From Litomosoides sigmodontis (Eukaryota > Nematoda > Chromadorea > Rhabditida > Onchocercidae), in the NCBI GenBank assembly GCA_963070105.1, contig OY718807.1, positions 3,445,001 to 3,509,000 of the forward strand: 64,000 bases of DNA, read 5' to 3'. Position 1 is the first letter of the stretch. Each line of letters begins with the position of its first letter. Below, piece by piece: positions 1 to 13,959 of this stretch. The notes below the pieces were generated by a model. It was given only the letters and a program-made list of their open reading frames with translations, made no database searches and was not told the origin of the DNA. A program made the position numbers and the translations under genes.

Positions 1-365
<365 letters not shown>

Positions 366-1330
366 AATAAGCTGTAAATATATGCATTAATGCCACATAT
401 TTTCCAAGGATTCCTTTATATGAACCATCTGAGTAAAATTCATTTTCTATCACTAGATAAACTGATTTTCCGCATTTTTCTAATGTTAAATTCTTATAGC
501 CCTCGAAATGCATACCACAGTGCAATACGAATAAAAGCAAAGAATGGTATAATTAATAGCTTCGAACCTGAAGAAATCAAACCATAATAAGACTTGATAA
601 GGTAAAAACATTAATTGCTCGACTTACTGATCTAATATTTGGAGAGGTAAGCTTGCTCCGATTCAGTACCATTATCAGTAATTGCTACAATTCCTGATAT
701 AAAATATATTTTGTCAGCGTAATAGTTGTAGCCACATTCAATGGCCCTGAACAATGCAAGTAAGCCTATGTTTTTCAAAAAAACTATGCAGTGAATATCT
801 TTCCCTTTTCCAACAACAATTAGGTGCTTTTTACTGGATAAACAGATAAAAATACGAATATGTTATTGATAAAATGACACATTTAAAGCGGAATACTGTT
901 TAGTGATAAACTGCAGAAATAAAAAGTTTATTTTGGAATTGTATGTACAGGATAAATCAAGCTTCCCATTTACAGAACACGATAGAAATGGATAATCATC
1001 TTCAGAACGGCCACACAAATAGTGAAATCATTCTCCCGACATCATGTAAAACCTTCATGAACAAACTCAATTAATCTGCGACAACACTTGAGCTCTTTTT
1101 TCAGTATTTTGGAACAATGCTTTTATTAAATAACGCACTTCATCTGCGTGTAACCACTGCGCCAGAGGCCCCTTTCCATCACACCAACGATCATAAATAT
1201 TCTAAATTAATTGATTACGTTAACGCGTTGCCTTTGAATGAGACAGAGGGACTACGTGATCATATTAGCCAACTTTATCTTTTTTTCTTCATGTTCTTTT
1301 TTTCTTCTTTCAGGAATAAGTAGGCTGAAG
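366..1330. other. Intergenic region between GFM1 and ZW10
   Basis: No convincing gene. On the minus strand an open stretch at about 645-757 follows an acceptor-like TTGTTCAG and reads AIECGYNYYADKIYF before a stop about 20 residues later. No matching partner exon was found, so it is left unassigned. The rest is AT-rich sequence that should hold the ZW10 3' untranslated region and the GFM1 promoter. Confidence 0.4.
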
Positions 1331-4300
1331 TTAATATATCAATAATAGCATTCGAAAAATGTCGACCTGTAAAGATGAATCCAAGCAAAACAACAACTCT
1401 TTGATACGGAAATATGAGGTTTCGGCATATCTGTGGATCGAAGAATGCTTTGATTGGTCCATCTAAAAAAATATTCGGTTTAAATCATATGTTATCCTAC
1501 AATGATAATGGGAATAGAAGTATAACTCTAAAATTAGAATATATTATTGTCAACACAAATGTCAAAAATCAGTGTTGCTATTAACGAAACATTGAGGGTT
1601 TCGATGAAAACAATTAGTACTTCTGAGATCACAAAATATATAATTTTGGATACTAGTTTGAAAAACCAGATAACTGAATATGCAATATTTCCATCGTCCA
1701 TAAAAAATTAGTTTCTTGCATTACTTGACGAATCCTAAATGTTTTTAATGGCAGAGTAACCGAATTATGAAAGCAAAATGACACACTTCTAAAACTTACG
1801 ACGAATAACATCTCCGACCTCTTCAAAACCTTCCTTAGCGCTATAGCACTTAGTTCAGCATCAGTTGCTCGGATGTCTTCCGTAGACAATAATATTTTGA
1901 CGAATGTATTGAAAACAAAAGAAATGACATTTCCAACGCAGTTCCCATAAACTATTTTGGTTAGAACCTGCAAAAAAACTTCACTATAAAATCCAAGGAA
2001 CAACAATTACACATTTTTCTGTCACATTAACTAGATGTACTAACAAATAACTAAATAACAAAGGATACTGTAGCATATATTATTTCGAAGAGCATTTATC
2101 CACCTTTTTCCAAACTCCAGAAATTTGCTCTAAATTCATCATACATCCATCCAAACATTTCATGCATTTTTCATACTGTGAAACGTCATCCAGGCCAATA
2201 AAGACTGAAAAACTTTCGTCATTAACAAGATCTAAAAATATATTGAAATTACATTATGTTCGTTCGCAAAACATAAAAGAATTTACAGGCATTCTAACTT
2301 TTATCATTCGATAAGAGAGTAGAAATCTGACGACGACACTGTGCTAATTGCTTTTCCATTGATTCCGCAGCAATTTGTCGAAGATTCGGGATGAAATCCG
2401 CGAAGGAAATGGATAGATTTCGTGCCTGCAAAAATTCTAAATGCATTTGTCCTTAAAGAATATCTGAACTTGACTTTACTTATTTGATCTTGTTTAGTTA
2501 CCCGTCCATGAGAATGATTGCCGAGTTAAATGACATATAATACGACAACGGAAACTACTATACTTTTTGTAAAAAAAACGTAGTAATCAGAGAAAAACCA
2601 AAAATTAAAATGCAAGAGTAAATAACTTGAAAGTCCCATAATAGAATGAAAAAATAAAAGAGCAACCTGCATAACATCGCGCATTTTAGGCAATATTTCC
2701 ACTGTTATAATCATTAATCGATGGCATATGTAATAACAATTGTTATAAAATATTGCTGAAAAATTCGAAACAAAACTGTCTCATATACGAAAAGAATTCT
2801 TGAAAGGCTAAAAATAATGTTTGAATCCCTGGTATAGAAAAATAAGTAAACAACCAAAGTAAACTCATTTAGAGTTACTTAGCAAGAAATGAATTCACTT
2901 CTTTCCTAGTGCTAATTCCCGGTCCACTAAGAATTAATAAACTAAAACTCGACATTACATCAGCCTATGCCCAAATCTAAATGTCTCATATTTCTACTAC
3001 AGTTAATTCCACATTATTAAAAAAAAGTATCACTGAAGACCCAAACAAATATATTGAAAAATTAGCAGCTGGTGCCATGAGCCTTTATAAGGATGACCAA
3101 TGTCTGGTATGATAATAACTGCACCAAAAGAAGAAAATTGCAACTCCGTTATAATGAGCTATTGAAAAAACGAAATATCGGAAAACAAAATCCTAACCTG
3201 CCAAGACAGGGACCGAAGAGATTTCGGATTCATGTTTTCGGGGAGCAGTCCACGCATAAAGTTCAACTATATTACGGGCCGTTTGCAAAATTTTACCCAT
3301 TGCTGAAGCAGAATCTGCTTTCACTGCATCATCCAGAGTTCTTATAATTAAATCAGCTATATCGATTGCCGTCTTACTAAATCAAGAGTAACCATGTTGT
3401 TGTTTTTGTGGTTATTAATTAGTTATCAAGAGCAGCGAATAAAATAACAAGCGATACAATAAAACAGAACCATAAGTAAACAAGTACTAAAAGCAACTAC
3501 CGTCAGTGAAGCCGACAAAAGTAATGTTTGCAAAAAAATAGATTTCCTGAGCAAAAGCAATCAACGTGCTATGTAAGGAACAAATGAGAATATCACACCT
3601 GACTTGACAGCTCACCAGTCGCATCAATTTCGGATACTGTTCCTCATTTTCATCAGTTTCCTCTCGTTTGCGTAATCCAAGTTTAACAAATTCTTCAACA
3701 GTTTCATCGTCATCGGTGTTCGAACTGCTACCGACCTGTAAGGCAATGAGACCAGTAGTACTGAAAGTTTCTGAGTTTTCTCGAGCAAATCCAGAAATAA
3801 CATTCAAGTGAACAGCTGGAAATTTTAGATGGTGTTTTGTCGCAGCACTTACCAATGCATTAGCTACATCTATGAAAAAAATAAAGCAAGCGACGACTAC
3901 TGGTGAGAGTAGATAGAGTTTTATGGAAGAGCTTGTGATTTAGTCAAAACACAAAAAATATATATACCGAAACGAATTCTGTTAATGGTGCTTCAATAAA
4001 AGTTTTTGCTTCTTCAATAATCTTGCTGCATCGTCGATTAATGAACGTGCTCTCGTAATTTTCAGCAAATTTACGAAACGATTCCTTTGAATTTACAAAA
4101 AATCCTAGTTTCTGAAACACATATGCTAAAATTAAGAGTGGATGCCATCCTACTTTCTGATTAGAATTAACAATACCAAATAATGGAGGACGATTTTATT
4201 AGAAACCTTCATTTCCTCGCCGAATTGATCCATCGATGCCAGAAGGTCCTCAAACGCTGGCATATCTTTTAAATCATAGGGAATAGCTGGTGTCAGGCAT

Positions 4301-6859
4301 TCATGGATTAACAATTCAACGATTTCGTTTGATATTTTATCACCAATTAACTCCACCATATTTTTTCCATTTACCTTCATTGAATTGAGATTTTTGCCTA
4401 GGTTTTTGAATAACTCCAGCATTGCGCTGCAAATTTTAAACATTTTAAAAGCTTCAGCAAGTTTCTTTTTGCTTCTGCATATCTCACCTTTGCATGAATT
4501 TAATTTAATAGATAATGAAGCAAACAGTTTAGTTGTTCCATACCGTAACACTACTAAAGCTTCCCAATTTCCAAAAATCAATAGTTAAATCTTAAAACAG
4601 AAATTTCATTCTGCGTGAACGTACAGCCTGAAATCAATACGAAAAAAAAAATAAAAAAAATCCCTACGAAATACGTAGATTCTAAATGATGTCGTTCAAT
4701 TATTTACCGAAGAACTTTTTCTGGATCTGGTCGTTTCCTCTTTCCATTCCCTGCAGGTGCTTCCTTGAGCACTACGTATTCATGCTGCGAAAAAGCATTA
4801 CCATCACGATAAATAATAATTTCTGTTGGGTCTTTTGCAGCAATTAATCTCTTACAAAAATGATGCATCAGAGTAGATGACAATTTCCCAACCTTTCCAT
4901 CAATTAAATTTAAAATATCCATCGCAGAGAGTTTCTGAAATTATCCTCTATTTTTCCATTTAAAAATTTTTACAAAAATTGCTTATGAGTATTATTACAC
5001 TAGTCTGCTTTGAAGTAATAATATAAGCAATAAGTTTGAATTTTCAAGTTTTCTCTGTAACTTCATTTGAACTAGTTAACAGCAATATGAGATGTAAATT
5101 CGAAACGGTTGCATATTTAAAAGTTATGCCATTCTATTTTGCCACCCACATATTATGTTACAGTCAACAATAACATAAACATGCAGGAATACATCGAGAC
5201 TTGGTTATACTAGAATGTAGTTGCAATACTATAAGAATAATTGGCTTTAAAATTCCTTATCCGTCTTAAAATTCACGTTTAAACTACAAGACTTTTGCAA
5301 TAAATATACTTCATTTAAAAGATCGCAGCTCGATGCCGTCAACTGCAAAATGACTTTATTATTGAGTTCTCGCAAAGAAAATATTTGATCCCAGAAAGTG
5401 TTCAAAACGTAGATCAAACTTTGTCGCAACGTCACAATTTCTGTTTTTAACGCTGGACCAATACGCTCTGTGAATGTTTTATCAATGGTTTCATTTTCCT
5501 ACAATTATTCCGGTCTGAGCAACATACTGTTACTAACGACATTTTCATACAAGCTGTTTTGATAGCATCAGTGGTTCTATCTAAATTCGCTCTCAAAAAT
5601 GAAAAGGTCAAAAACAGAGACAGAGTTCATTTGTGATTATAATATTTTTAGAAATTCAGACAAGTCATGAAAATCAAAATTAGTTATAATTATGTGACTG
5701 AAAACACAAACTAACGCAACTAACTGGATAATGCTTATTAATTATAAAGTGATTAATGTTTTCTAAATGATTTGAAACTATCTAACTACTATATTTCGAG
5801 CTCCAAAAATAATAAATCTATTTTATACTAAACAGGGCATTGCATAAAATCAAGATACGGTAACTCTAATTAATTATATTCCTCTACCAACTTCAAATAG
5901 CAATTACAACAAAACTAGACCTTCTAAAAATTATACCTGTAGGATATCTTTTAACTTTGCTTCCAGCTCTACGAGCAGTTGTGCGTTCACCAGGGAGTTT
6001 TCTTCATTTGATGAATACCATAATTGACATATCAATGATTCAATTTCTTCTAAGGAATGCATTTTCAGTTTCCAACCTCTTATAGATCCTAATCTTTCCA
6101 GTTCTTTTTTCTTAAAGAAAACACTTTTTTAATCCAGGCGAAGAATTTCTGTTCTTATCAAGAGCAAAATAGCGTTGAGATCAAACATAAAGCAGGATTA
6201 TCGATCATTCCATTTTGTCAACCGTAGACCGTTAAGCAATCCGTAAGTTGACATGAACTGATTAATGTCGTCATAATTTTTACATGCTATATTTACGACA
6301 CATTTCTCCACTTCTAAACTTTATTTCTCTCAAGTAATTGATGACTGTACAAAATTCATGCATGCCCATACCACGCAGTTCACACAACTTGACAACTAAA
6401 CTTACATTTAGCTCAACTTCCTTCGCAATGTTTTCCACATTGCTAGCAATAGAATTTATTGAATGATTAACAGTACTACACGTGGAACGAATGGTATCCA
6501 GTAATTTATTAGTTGTGACCAAATCAGGGATGCACTCCACGTATTTCTTGCTTATTTCTGATGCGATATCAGTCATTGCTGAAATAATATCAATAAAGAG
6601 GAAAACAGATGATTCGCGATGCAGTACTCACGATACTGGATAAGTATCAAAGTCATGCAAAAACATTGCTTCAAAGGAACAAAAAAAGTACCGTAATTGG
6701 TATAACTAAGTTAAGGTTTTTTTTATATGAGACTTTACCGGTAGCTACTAAACGCTCCAAAGACGATATTTCTCGTCCAATACTATCGGCACTATCATCA
6801 TCGATATCTCGAACGGATAATATACGTTTCTCAGATGTTCCCAAACTGGTTGCAAACAT
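1331..6859 (-). CDS. ZW10: ZW10 kinetochore / RZZ and NRZ complex subunit
   Basis: A multi-exon minus-strand gene. Exons placed with consistent phase are 6739-6859, 6297-6578, 5937-6103, 5277-5498, 4708-4934, 4207-4426, 3968-4111, 3604-3735, 3198-3372, 2667-2701, 2299-2425, 2104-2231 and 1800-1967. C-terminal pieces lie near 1656-1737, 1408-1472 and 1331-1366. Collinear similarity to ZW10 runs the whole length: SEISKKYVECIPDL near the N-terminus, VELIGDKISNEIVELLI in the middle, ARNIVELYAW, then TEDIRATDAELSAIAL and DGPIKAFFDPQI near the C-terminus. In the family, ZW10 joins Rod and Zwilch at kinetochores to recruit dynein and checkpoint proteins, and joins RINT1 and NAG in Golgi-ER vesicle tethering. 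The predicted protein is largely helical. Two spots are unresolved: about 25 expected residues between 2426 and 2666, and exact joins after 1800. The start at 6859 aligns with the N-terminus of the family. Confidence 0.88.
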
Positions 6860-7538
6860 CGTTCGTGCTCTACAAATTGACTAAGTATACTTCTCGCCCA
6901 AAACTATCGTCTGCACATAATGCACTTCCGATAGCATATACTTTTCTGATAATTAAGAAAATTTTGTGCTGTCGATCTCCGACTGATTTTAAATAAAGCG
7001 TAAACCATGTGTATTTACAAGCAAAAACCAGCTAATTTTAATGTATGTCTTTGTGGACATAGTCCAGTTGACCCGTGTACCGACGTGACCCCATCTGAGA
7101 AATCACTAAACCCCAAAAACTCCCAACTCTATCTTCCTGCAAATCGCTGTAGCCGCTCAATGCCATATCTAACATCTCAGCAGTAATCGTTAAACGGTGG
7201 GCGGAGAGTGTTGATATTTGAGTGCCTGAAGTTAGGCGTGCAGCGATGCAGCTGCAGTGTGCAGCGCGCGCATCGTAGCGATGCTCTCAATGCGACTGAC
7301 GACAGCGCAGCGTGTGAGGTTGCTGCTGCTTTGCAGTCAGTGTCGGTAATAGTAGTCGTAGTAGTAGCAGCAGCATTAGTAGGTGTTGTTGTTGTTGTGG
7401 CTATTTGGTTCCATTGAATTATATGGATTTTAAAAATTTCACAAAATTTTATGACTTTTTGAAATTCAAAATGTGAAAACACTACTCTTGCAGATTACTG
7501 TTACTGTAATTGTTTTTGCTGCTTGAGTTTGACTTTCG
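6860..7538. promoter_or_regulatory. Divergent promoter region between ZW10 and the MADF gene
   Basis: The 679 bases separate two start codons that face away from each other, so both promoters should lie here. The core at about 7195-7330 is much richer in G+C than the surroundings. It carries palindromes such as GCAGCTGC and GCGCGCGC, and an inverted pair CATCG/CGATG separated by three bases. Next to it (7325-7400) is a degenerate triplet tract of GCT/AGC, AGT and GTT units. That tract creates spurious open frames on both strands. No TATA box is evident. The regulatory role is inferred from position. Confidence 0.6.
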
Positions 7539-10500
7539 ATGATGCCAACAAGGAAAGCTCCCGATGAACGGGCTGGTCAGTTCGGCAGTGCCTCGTAAGT
7601 TCCATCGATGCTTTACCCATATTTACCACGCTCTATCTGTCCATTTGATTAGAGTGATGAGGAATGCCATATCGCTTTCCGTTCTAACCACTTAACTTCA
7701 CTCCTCTCCTATTCATTACTACTATCAACTGCTGAAAAGCCTTCGATTTACTCGTAAAACCATTTTACTTTGGAAATAGCATTCGGCCTAGAGACCTGAA
7801 ATAAGTCGAAAAATAGCGCATCATATTTACCTGTTGATTAGACTGACCCGTAGTAAAGTCATAACGGCGATAAGATTAAACGAACTTGCATACCACATAG
7901 GTCCATGTATGGCATAATATCATATCCCATACAAGTTGTGCCGTAATCCCGATAACACACGCCGTCTTGAGATCACGTATTCATTCGCGTCATATCTAAA
8001 TATTCGGCATGCAGTCAGTCACATATATATTAGGATATCTTACTCGTATTACTGATACGACTCATTCATTGATGCATTCGCTTTTCGACCGGTTACTCAC
8101 ATTAATTGTGTTGTTGCTTATTAACTGCTGCGTTATTTAAAGTGGAAAAGTTCGGGAGGAACCATTAAAGAAGAGTAGTGTGTCTTTGATCATTGTCTAC
8201 TAGATTTTTAAAGAATTATTACTGCGGTTTCATTTCATTTTTCTAGTTGTTAGGTAGTTTTCGTTACTCCTAGAAAACTTAGAAATTTCGTATTTTATCA
8301 ATTTTTATTTTGGAGAAATGAGCAAGCGACCGATAGTGGTAGAGCGTTACAGTGGACTAATGGGTTAGGATCATCGAACGCTTTCATTACGCTGGTCACT
8401 GGTCCAACACCAAATTCAACAGGTGCAACAGAATCAGGAACTGTTTCAACAAGTGTTTGGCATAGCAATGATGCCAGTGATGTGAATTTTACGGACCAGA
8501 GTAACACTCAACAATTACTCGCTTCTACCGAAAAGGTTACTTTCTAATTCTTTTTTATGTTTATTTAATAATACGTATGTTGTTGTGTTTTCTTTAATGG
8601 ATCTAGGTAGTCGACCTTTGAGCCTAATTATTATGAAAGTATAATGTATCTGATGATGTAAGTACTTGTTATTAACTTGTTTAATTTATTCAATATATTT
8701 TTGTGAAAACAATTACTAACAGTTAGGGCATACTATCTACAATTTAAAAGCTTTTGAAAGGGAATTAAATAAATTAACAAATATATCTCCATTACGGCAT
8801 TGTGCAGTTGCTTGTATTGTGATTTCAGGTTCAACGTAATTATGGTAATGCTGATGATACTGCGGCTAATGCTCACAGTGAACATGCTACAGTTACAGCA
8901 ATGTCATTCAGTGATCACATTTATTCACCTTCGAATTTAATTACTACGACATCCGAATCATCCGTTAAGCCAGAATTAGGTATGCAGTATTTTAATTAGC
9001 GTTTATAATGACATTAGTATTCTCAGTATGCAGTTTTCTTGTCACTTATGATACTTATGGCACTTATGGTAACATATGCTTAACTGACGTATATCAAGAG
9101 TGAAGATTTAGTTATCAAATTTTCTTTTGAAAGTTAAGTTGATAACTTATTACAGATGTTGTGGTAGTAGGTTCAGGTGCAAAGTCACCGTCAGCTATAG
9201 AAGACAGAACGATAAAAACAAGAAGTGAGTTTTTAATTAAAAATTAACATAATGGAAATGATGAGAATTTTAATAAAGATCCTGAACTATACAAATAACG
9301 TAGTATGAAACTTACCACGGAGATGGAAGTCTTCGGATATAATAAAAGAAAAATAAGCAAAAAATTAACCAACCAGATATTTAGAGTTAACAGAAACACT
9401 TTCAGTAATATGGACGGATGATCTACGTGAAATTTTAATACAAGAAATGAAAAAACGACCGTGTTTATGGGATCATAACCATCCAAAATATAGGGATTTA
9501 CAATATGCAGCAAGTGAAAGGAACGAAGTGATTGAATCTTTCTATCATCGAACGGGATATGCATTGAATGGTATCTGCGAAATTGTTAGATTACTGTGAA
9601 TAGCATAATGATTTCGAAATGTTTGATATGCTAATTACCTTGATGCTGTAAAATGCTAGTCCAAAATCTACCACTGACTTTACTTTCCTGGCAATAAAAC
9701 GGCAGGCTCACCGTAAATATTCCAGGATTTGGAAATTATTTGTTTCATATTCTTATAAACGGTGGTGATAGTTAAGAATGGGGCAATTATCGAAATGAGA
9801 AATGTACAAGTTAACGGGAAAGGCTATTTATAGAAATAATCAGTACAAAATTAGTATTTAGCGGATGATATAGCGAGACAGTGGAAGTCCTTGAGAGATC
9901 AATATGTACGCTTCATCAACAAAATCAGAAATATGGAACCGAATGATTGTCGATTTCCATCATTCAAATTTTCAGAAGAGCTAAAATTTCTAATGCCTTA
10001 TAAGCAGTTGCCGCAGTCTCGGTAAGTTTATAAGGGAATTTAATTTCTTGTTTTTTGTAGAATTTTACCGTTTAACAATTTGGAATGAAAAATGAATTGT
10101 TTATTATGCATTAATAAAATATATATACATTTTGCTGAAGAAACATTGGCGAATTTATGAGGTATTATCTAAGAATTCTTAATAAACCGCAGATATTTAG
10201 TAATCAGCAGAGTTCTTTTAAGTTAAGTTTCTGAGGGATTGTTCAGATATGAAATTTATTTCTCTGTGGAATTTAGATATTGCCTTATGATGAACGAAGA
10301 AAATGGCCTGCAAAATCTGAATGAAAATATCCAGTCAAAGGAATCATGCTCAGAGTTTTCGATGCCTGGCACTTCAGCTACAAATTTATTGCCAGTCCGC
10401 CGTAAGAGGAAACATGGCAGGTCATCAGATTACAAAACTCAGAAAGATAATGACTCAAAAACACACGACAGAGAAGACGGCTGTTTTTCTAGGATGGATG

Positions 10501-10889
10501 AATTTGATCATTTTGGTTCGTGGTTTTATTTTGTAAGGATGTTTTCATTCGAAATGACCTTAGATGAGTGATGAAAGAAAAATCGTCACAGAGTTTTATA
10601 TGGTTCATAGAAGCAGCTGTAAATAAGTAACCCTCGGGAAAAAGTTATTAATCGTCGAACTATTTCATTTAAACTGCTAGCCAAAAATGCTTTGGGGGAT
10701 CAAATCACTATAATCCAAACAACTTAAAACTGAACACAATTTATAGGTTTGTCAATTGCCGATTATATTCGAGGGATTGCAAAGCTTGATGAAAAAGCAG
10801 CAGTATGGATAAGAGGTGAAATCTGGACGCTATTGACGAAGTGCCGAATGAAAGCACTGGAAGGGTGCAGTGGAAACGGCACCAGTTAA
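7539..10889 (+). CDS. MADF-BESS domain protein, putative transcription regulator
   Basis: Eight exons keep one open frame: 7539-7594, 8316-8535, 8829-8979, 9156-9224, 9385-9570, 9862-10021, 10247-10515 and 10747-10889. Together they total 1254 bases, or 417 residues. Residues 1-165 are Ser/Thr/Asn-rich and look disordered. A MADF domain (Myb/SANT-like DNA-binding fold) follows at about 175-285. Its marks are LREILIQEMKKRPCLWD with HPKYRD, then ARQWKSLRDQYVR, and a final FLMPYKQ. A basic stretch PVRRKRKHGR sits in exon 7 and could be a nuclear signal. The C-terminus, FGLSIADYIRGIAKLDEK and onward, has the spacing of a BESS motif, which in this family mediates protein contacts. The MADF-BESS arrangement suggests a sequence-specific regulator, but the targets are unknown. 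The acceptor of exon 7 could also lie at 10272 in the same frame. The first codon is one of two adjacent ATGs. Confidence 0.83.
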
Positions 10890-12187
10890 TGTTTCAAGTG
10901 GTAATGGAGTGATCACACTAGATATAATGCATTAATTTGAATTTGGAACATGGAATTCCATGTCGCTACGAATTTTTCACCTCTTCCTTCGAGATTCAAC
11001 AACCGTAATGATTAAGGAATGCAGTTGCATCAACAGCATTTTTCATCCTGAAATATTGTGAATTTTTCTTCTCAAGTTGCTATGAGATATTGATAATGTG
11101 TGGTATGTGTGGTATTATTCCCATTGTAAATTGTTCCGATGAAATATTTTATTAGGCGCATATTTTTCACATATACGGGTTACGAATCCTTTCTCGTAAC
11201 ATATTTCTTTAATAAGTATTGATATATTGAAATATCCATGTTTTCGTTGGTGGGTTTGATTAGGAGCTGAGTGAGGAGAAAAGGTGTGAAAAGCCTAGCG
11301 TCCTTTCGATCGATCAGTATCTCTTAAACGTAATAAATTTGTGCATTTTCCTCATATGAACGACAAATAGTGCCTCTGAAATTTTTATTATAGAAATGAA
11401 TTATTAAATTTTTTAATAATGATAGTTTTCTGGCATGCAAACGAAGTGTAAAATGTGCGCGTCATGGTTGTTTAAAAGATGAAAACGTGAGTGGGTGGTA
11501 TATGCATAAACTTGATCATATGAGGACTGTTATAAAACAGTTGATGTCTTTTGTATACGTACAATCATTTAGTTTTTCTTTAGAACTGCATTTCGTCACT
11601 GACTTACAGCTATTGTTTTCTTGAGTGGACATAGTGAAGTATGGTAGCATTTACTTGTTGAGTTTCGTTTCGTAGTCGTAGTGAGTCATTTGGATTTTCA
11701 TGAAAAGAATTGTGTTAAAATAGCTACTAGCATTACGGTTAGGTATGAGGAATGATAGAAAGGCTGGGACCATTTTTACCGCTAACATAAGGCAACAACA
11801 CTGGTGATGGACGAGTGAATCAGTTAGCGGGACAGGAACCTCAGGACTCTATAAAGCCTGGAAGTGATCGTAAAACCGACATGTCGGTAAAGTGAGAGGA
11901 GCGGTTATGGTGTGGGATGAACTGTTGATGGATGAGTGTATGCACTGGGAAACAGCGTTTCTGAGTGGGTGATATCTTGAAATACCTACCTTCCGTTGGC
12001 TGTTCGCCGCAAATCAAAGTAACTGCAGCGTATGAATGCAGTAGGGGCGTGCAGCTCCGACCCGACATGCAGGTCAAACGCTGCCCTGCTAAATGGACCG
12101 ACCATCCCTCACCTCACTTCTCATCCCCTCACGTATCTATCCATCTCTTCACCTGTCCCTTCTGCTTCCTTACTACTTCACCCTCCT

Positions 12188-12246
12188 TTGTGTGTGTGTG
12201 TGTGTCCTATGTATGTCTGGTATGTGTATGTGTACGTGTGTATACG

Positions 12247-12282
<36 letters not shown>

Positions 12283-12287
12283 CACAC
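12188..12287. repeat. Compound GT microsatellite
   Basis: Alternating GT runs at 12188-12205 and about 12248-12280 are joined by an interrupted stretch of GTAT and GTACGT units. The tract is intergenic. Confidence 0.95.
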
Positions 12288-13179
12288 CATTCCTGGGTGG
12301 AGGGCGAAGGGAATCGATCGTATCCCAGACGGAGGGAAGGAGTTGGTTTAGGTGCATTTGGCATTCGTTGACAATTTGGGTTTGTCGAGCTCCAGCACTG
12401 GCGGGATACTGGAAAGGCGCAGTGTGTGTTCCGGAAGTACCCGGCAATAGGTCCTATAACGATTACTTCCTTTCAGTATGAGTGACACTTTGTACTGCTC
12501 ATTACTCGTACTTTAGTGGGTGTTAGCGAAAAGCAAGAAAGCCAGTGAGGTAGCATTGCAACAGATTGACACGTATTCGAGATATTGGACGTCTAGACCG
12601 CATTGCATCATTCGCAGACATTTCCATCCACCGGGAAACATCATACCCGTACTTCCTGCTTACCACCTATTTCCTGTTTCAAACCACTAACATTAACTAT
12701 TTTATCATTGTCGTCATCTCCATCGTCCTTATCACTGCGAACATTATCAGCTTAGCGATGATGTTCTTACTTTCATGCTGCTCCCTTGCGTTATATCATT
12801 ATTTACCATTGTAATCATAATATTCTATTTAAATTTAAAATCGTACTTTTCTCTTGCCCTTCCATACGTTTCTTTGACGTATGCTGACAGATATTTGTTA
12901 GCATTGTCAACAAATTATGGTTGCAGTTTAATGAATCCGATGAATGGAATTATCCAAGGATCGAGTTTATATGATCTTTTTTAAAAAAGAAAAACGAAGT
13001 GCAATACATGATTAGTATCGATATTTACACATTTCATTAATTGAAATAAATATTTGTGCTTAATTCATTTCTGATACATTGCTGTTGTCGTGATGCTAAA
13101 TATAAGTAATGCGGTCTATGTTATTTCGCTTTTATGAGCGTCATACATTGCTCTAATTCTATTGTCCACTTCCTGTATT

Positions 13180-13237
13180 GTCTCTGTGTGTGTTTGTCTG
13201 TATGTGTGTGTGTGTGTGTATGTGTGTGTGTGTGTCG
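13180..13237. repeat. Imperfect GT microsatellite
   Basis: GT runs interrupted by TTTGTCTGTA and TA; intergenic, upstream of the E2F gene. Confidence 0.9.
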
Positions 13238-13959
13238 TTATGCTTAAATACATTGATTGTTCCATTGTATTATTCTGGCTGTTAATTTGCTGTCATACTC
13301 GTATCCCAACCTGAAACTGAAGTACTTGTTCAGTCTTCATAAAAGATTTACGGTGTTCGTACATTCAGCGAATCAGATTTTGAATAGCGCGAAATCATGA
13401 TGTAGACGAATTCATGATGTTTACTTAAGCTAATTAGATAGATATCTTTTTATTCTTCTTATTGGTTTACTTTTCCTCCCCCCTCCCCTTCCACTTTCCT
13501 TGCTTCAACACGTATTATCCTTAGTATTTAACACTGCAAATAATTTTCCGAAGTGAATGAAAGCAAATTTTATATTTACTAGTTTTCATAGTGCACTTAC
13601 TGATTTTTCATTGTTCCAATATCATTCTGATAGTGTTTGAAATTTCTCAAAAGAAATGTTATCATTAGTTGGGAAAGGAATAAATTGCATTAGGAAATGG
13701 TGAAATGTGAGAAAATAGGTGGGCAGCTCAACATTTTTTTAATCGATTGTTCAATGGACACTGTTGAGTGATATGGTGTTAGGGGAATTATCGCAAATTT
13801 GTGCAAGCGTTACGAATCGTTTCATTTAAATCCTTTCTGTGTTTGCGAAGCATATCTCGCATTCGCTTGCATTATGGGAATGAAAAATTTTTGTAAACTT
13901 TCAGTCTGTGATGAGGTGACTTCAATAACTGGTGAATTATCGATAAAGTTTATGTACGC

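Larger units (their letters stand above)
10890..13959. other. Intergenic region between the MADF and E2F genes
   Basis: No supported gene. The region contains two GT-rich microsatellites (see separate entries), a T/C-rich stretch at 13475-13500 and otherwise unremarkable AT-rich sequence. The right end should hold the E2F promoter. Open frames around 11965-12481 owe their length to the GT repeat. Confidence 0.5.

Noticed and set aside
3735..3870. Longer version of ZW10 exon 8 starting near 3870
   Set aside because: All its possible acceptors leave the wrong phase, while TTACAG before 3735 fits phase 0 on both sides.
7177..7482. Ala/Thr-rich and Val-rich open frames in the divergent promoter
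   Set aside because: Produced by triplet repeats, open on both strands, and lying between two well-supported gene starts.
11965..12481. Overlapping open frames of up to 149 codons
   Set aside because: Their length comes from the GT microsatellite, which is open in several frames on both strands; the products are Val/Cys or Thr/His runs.
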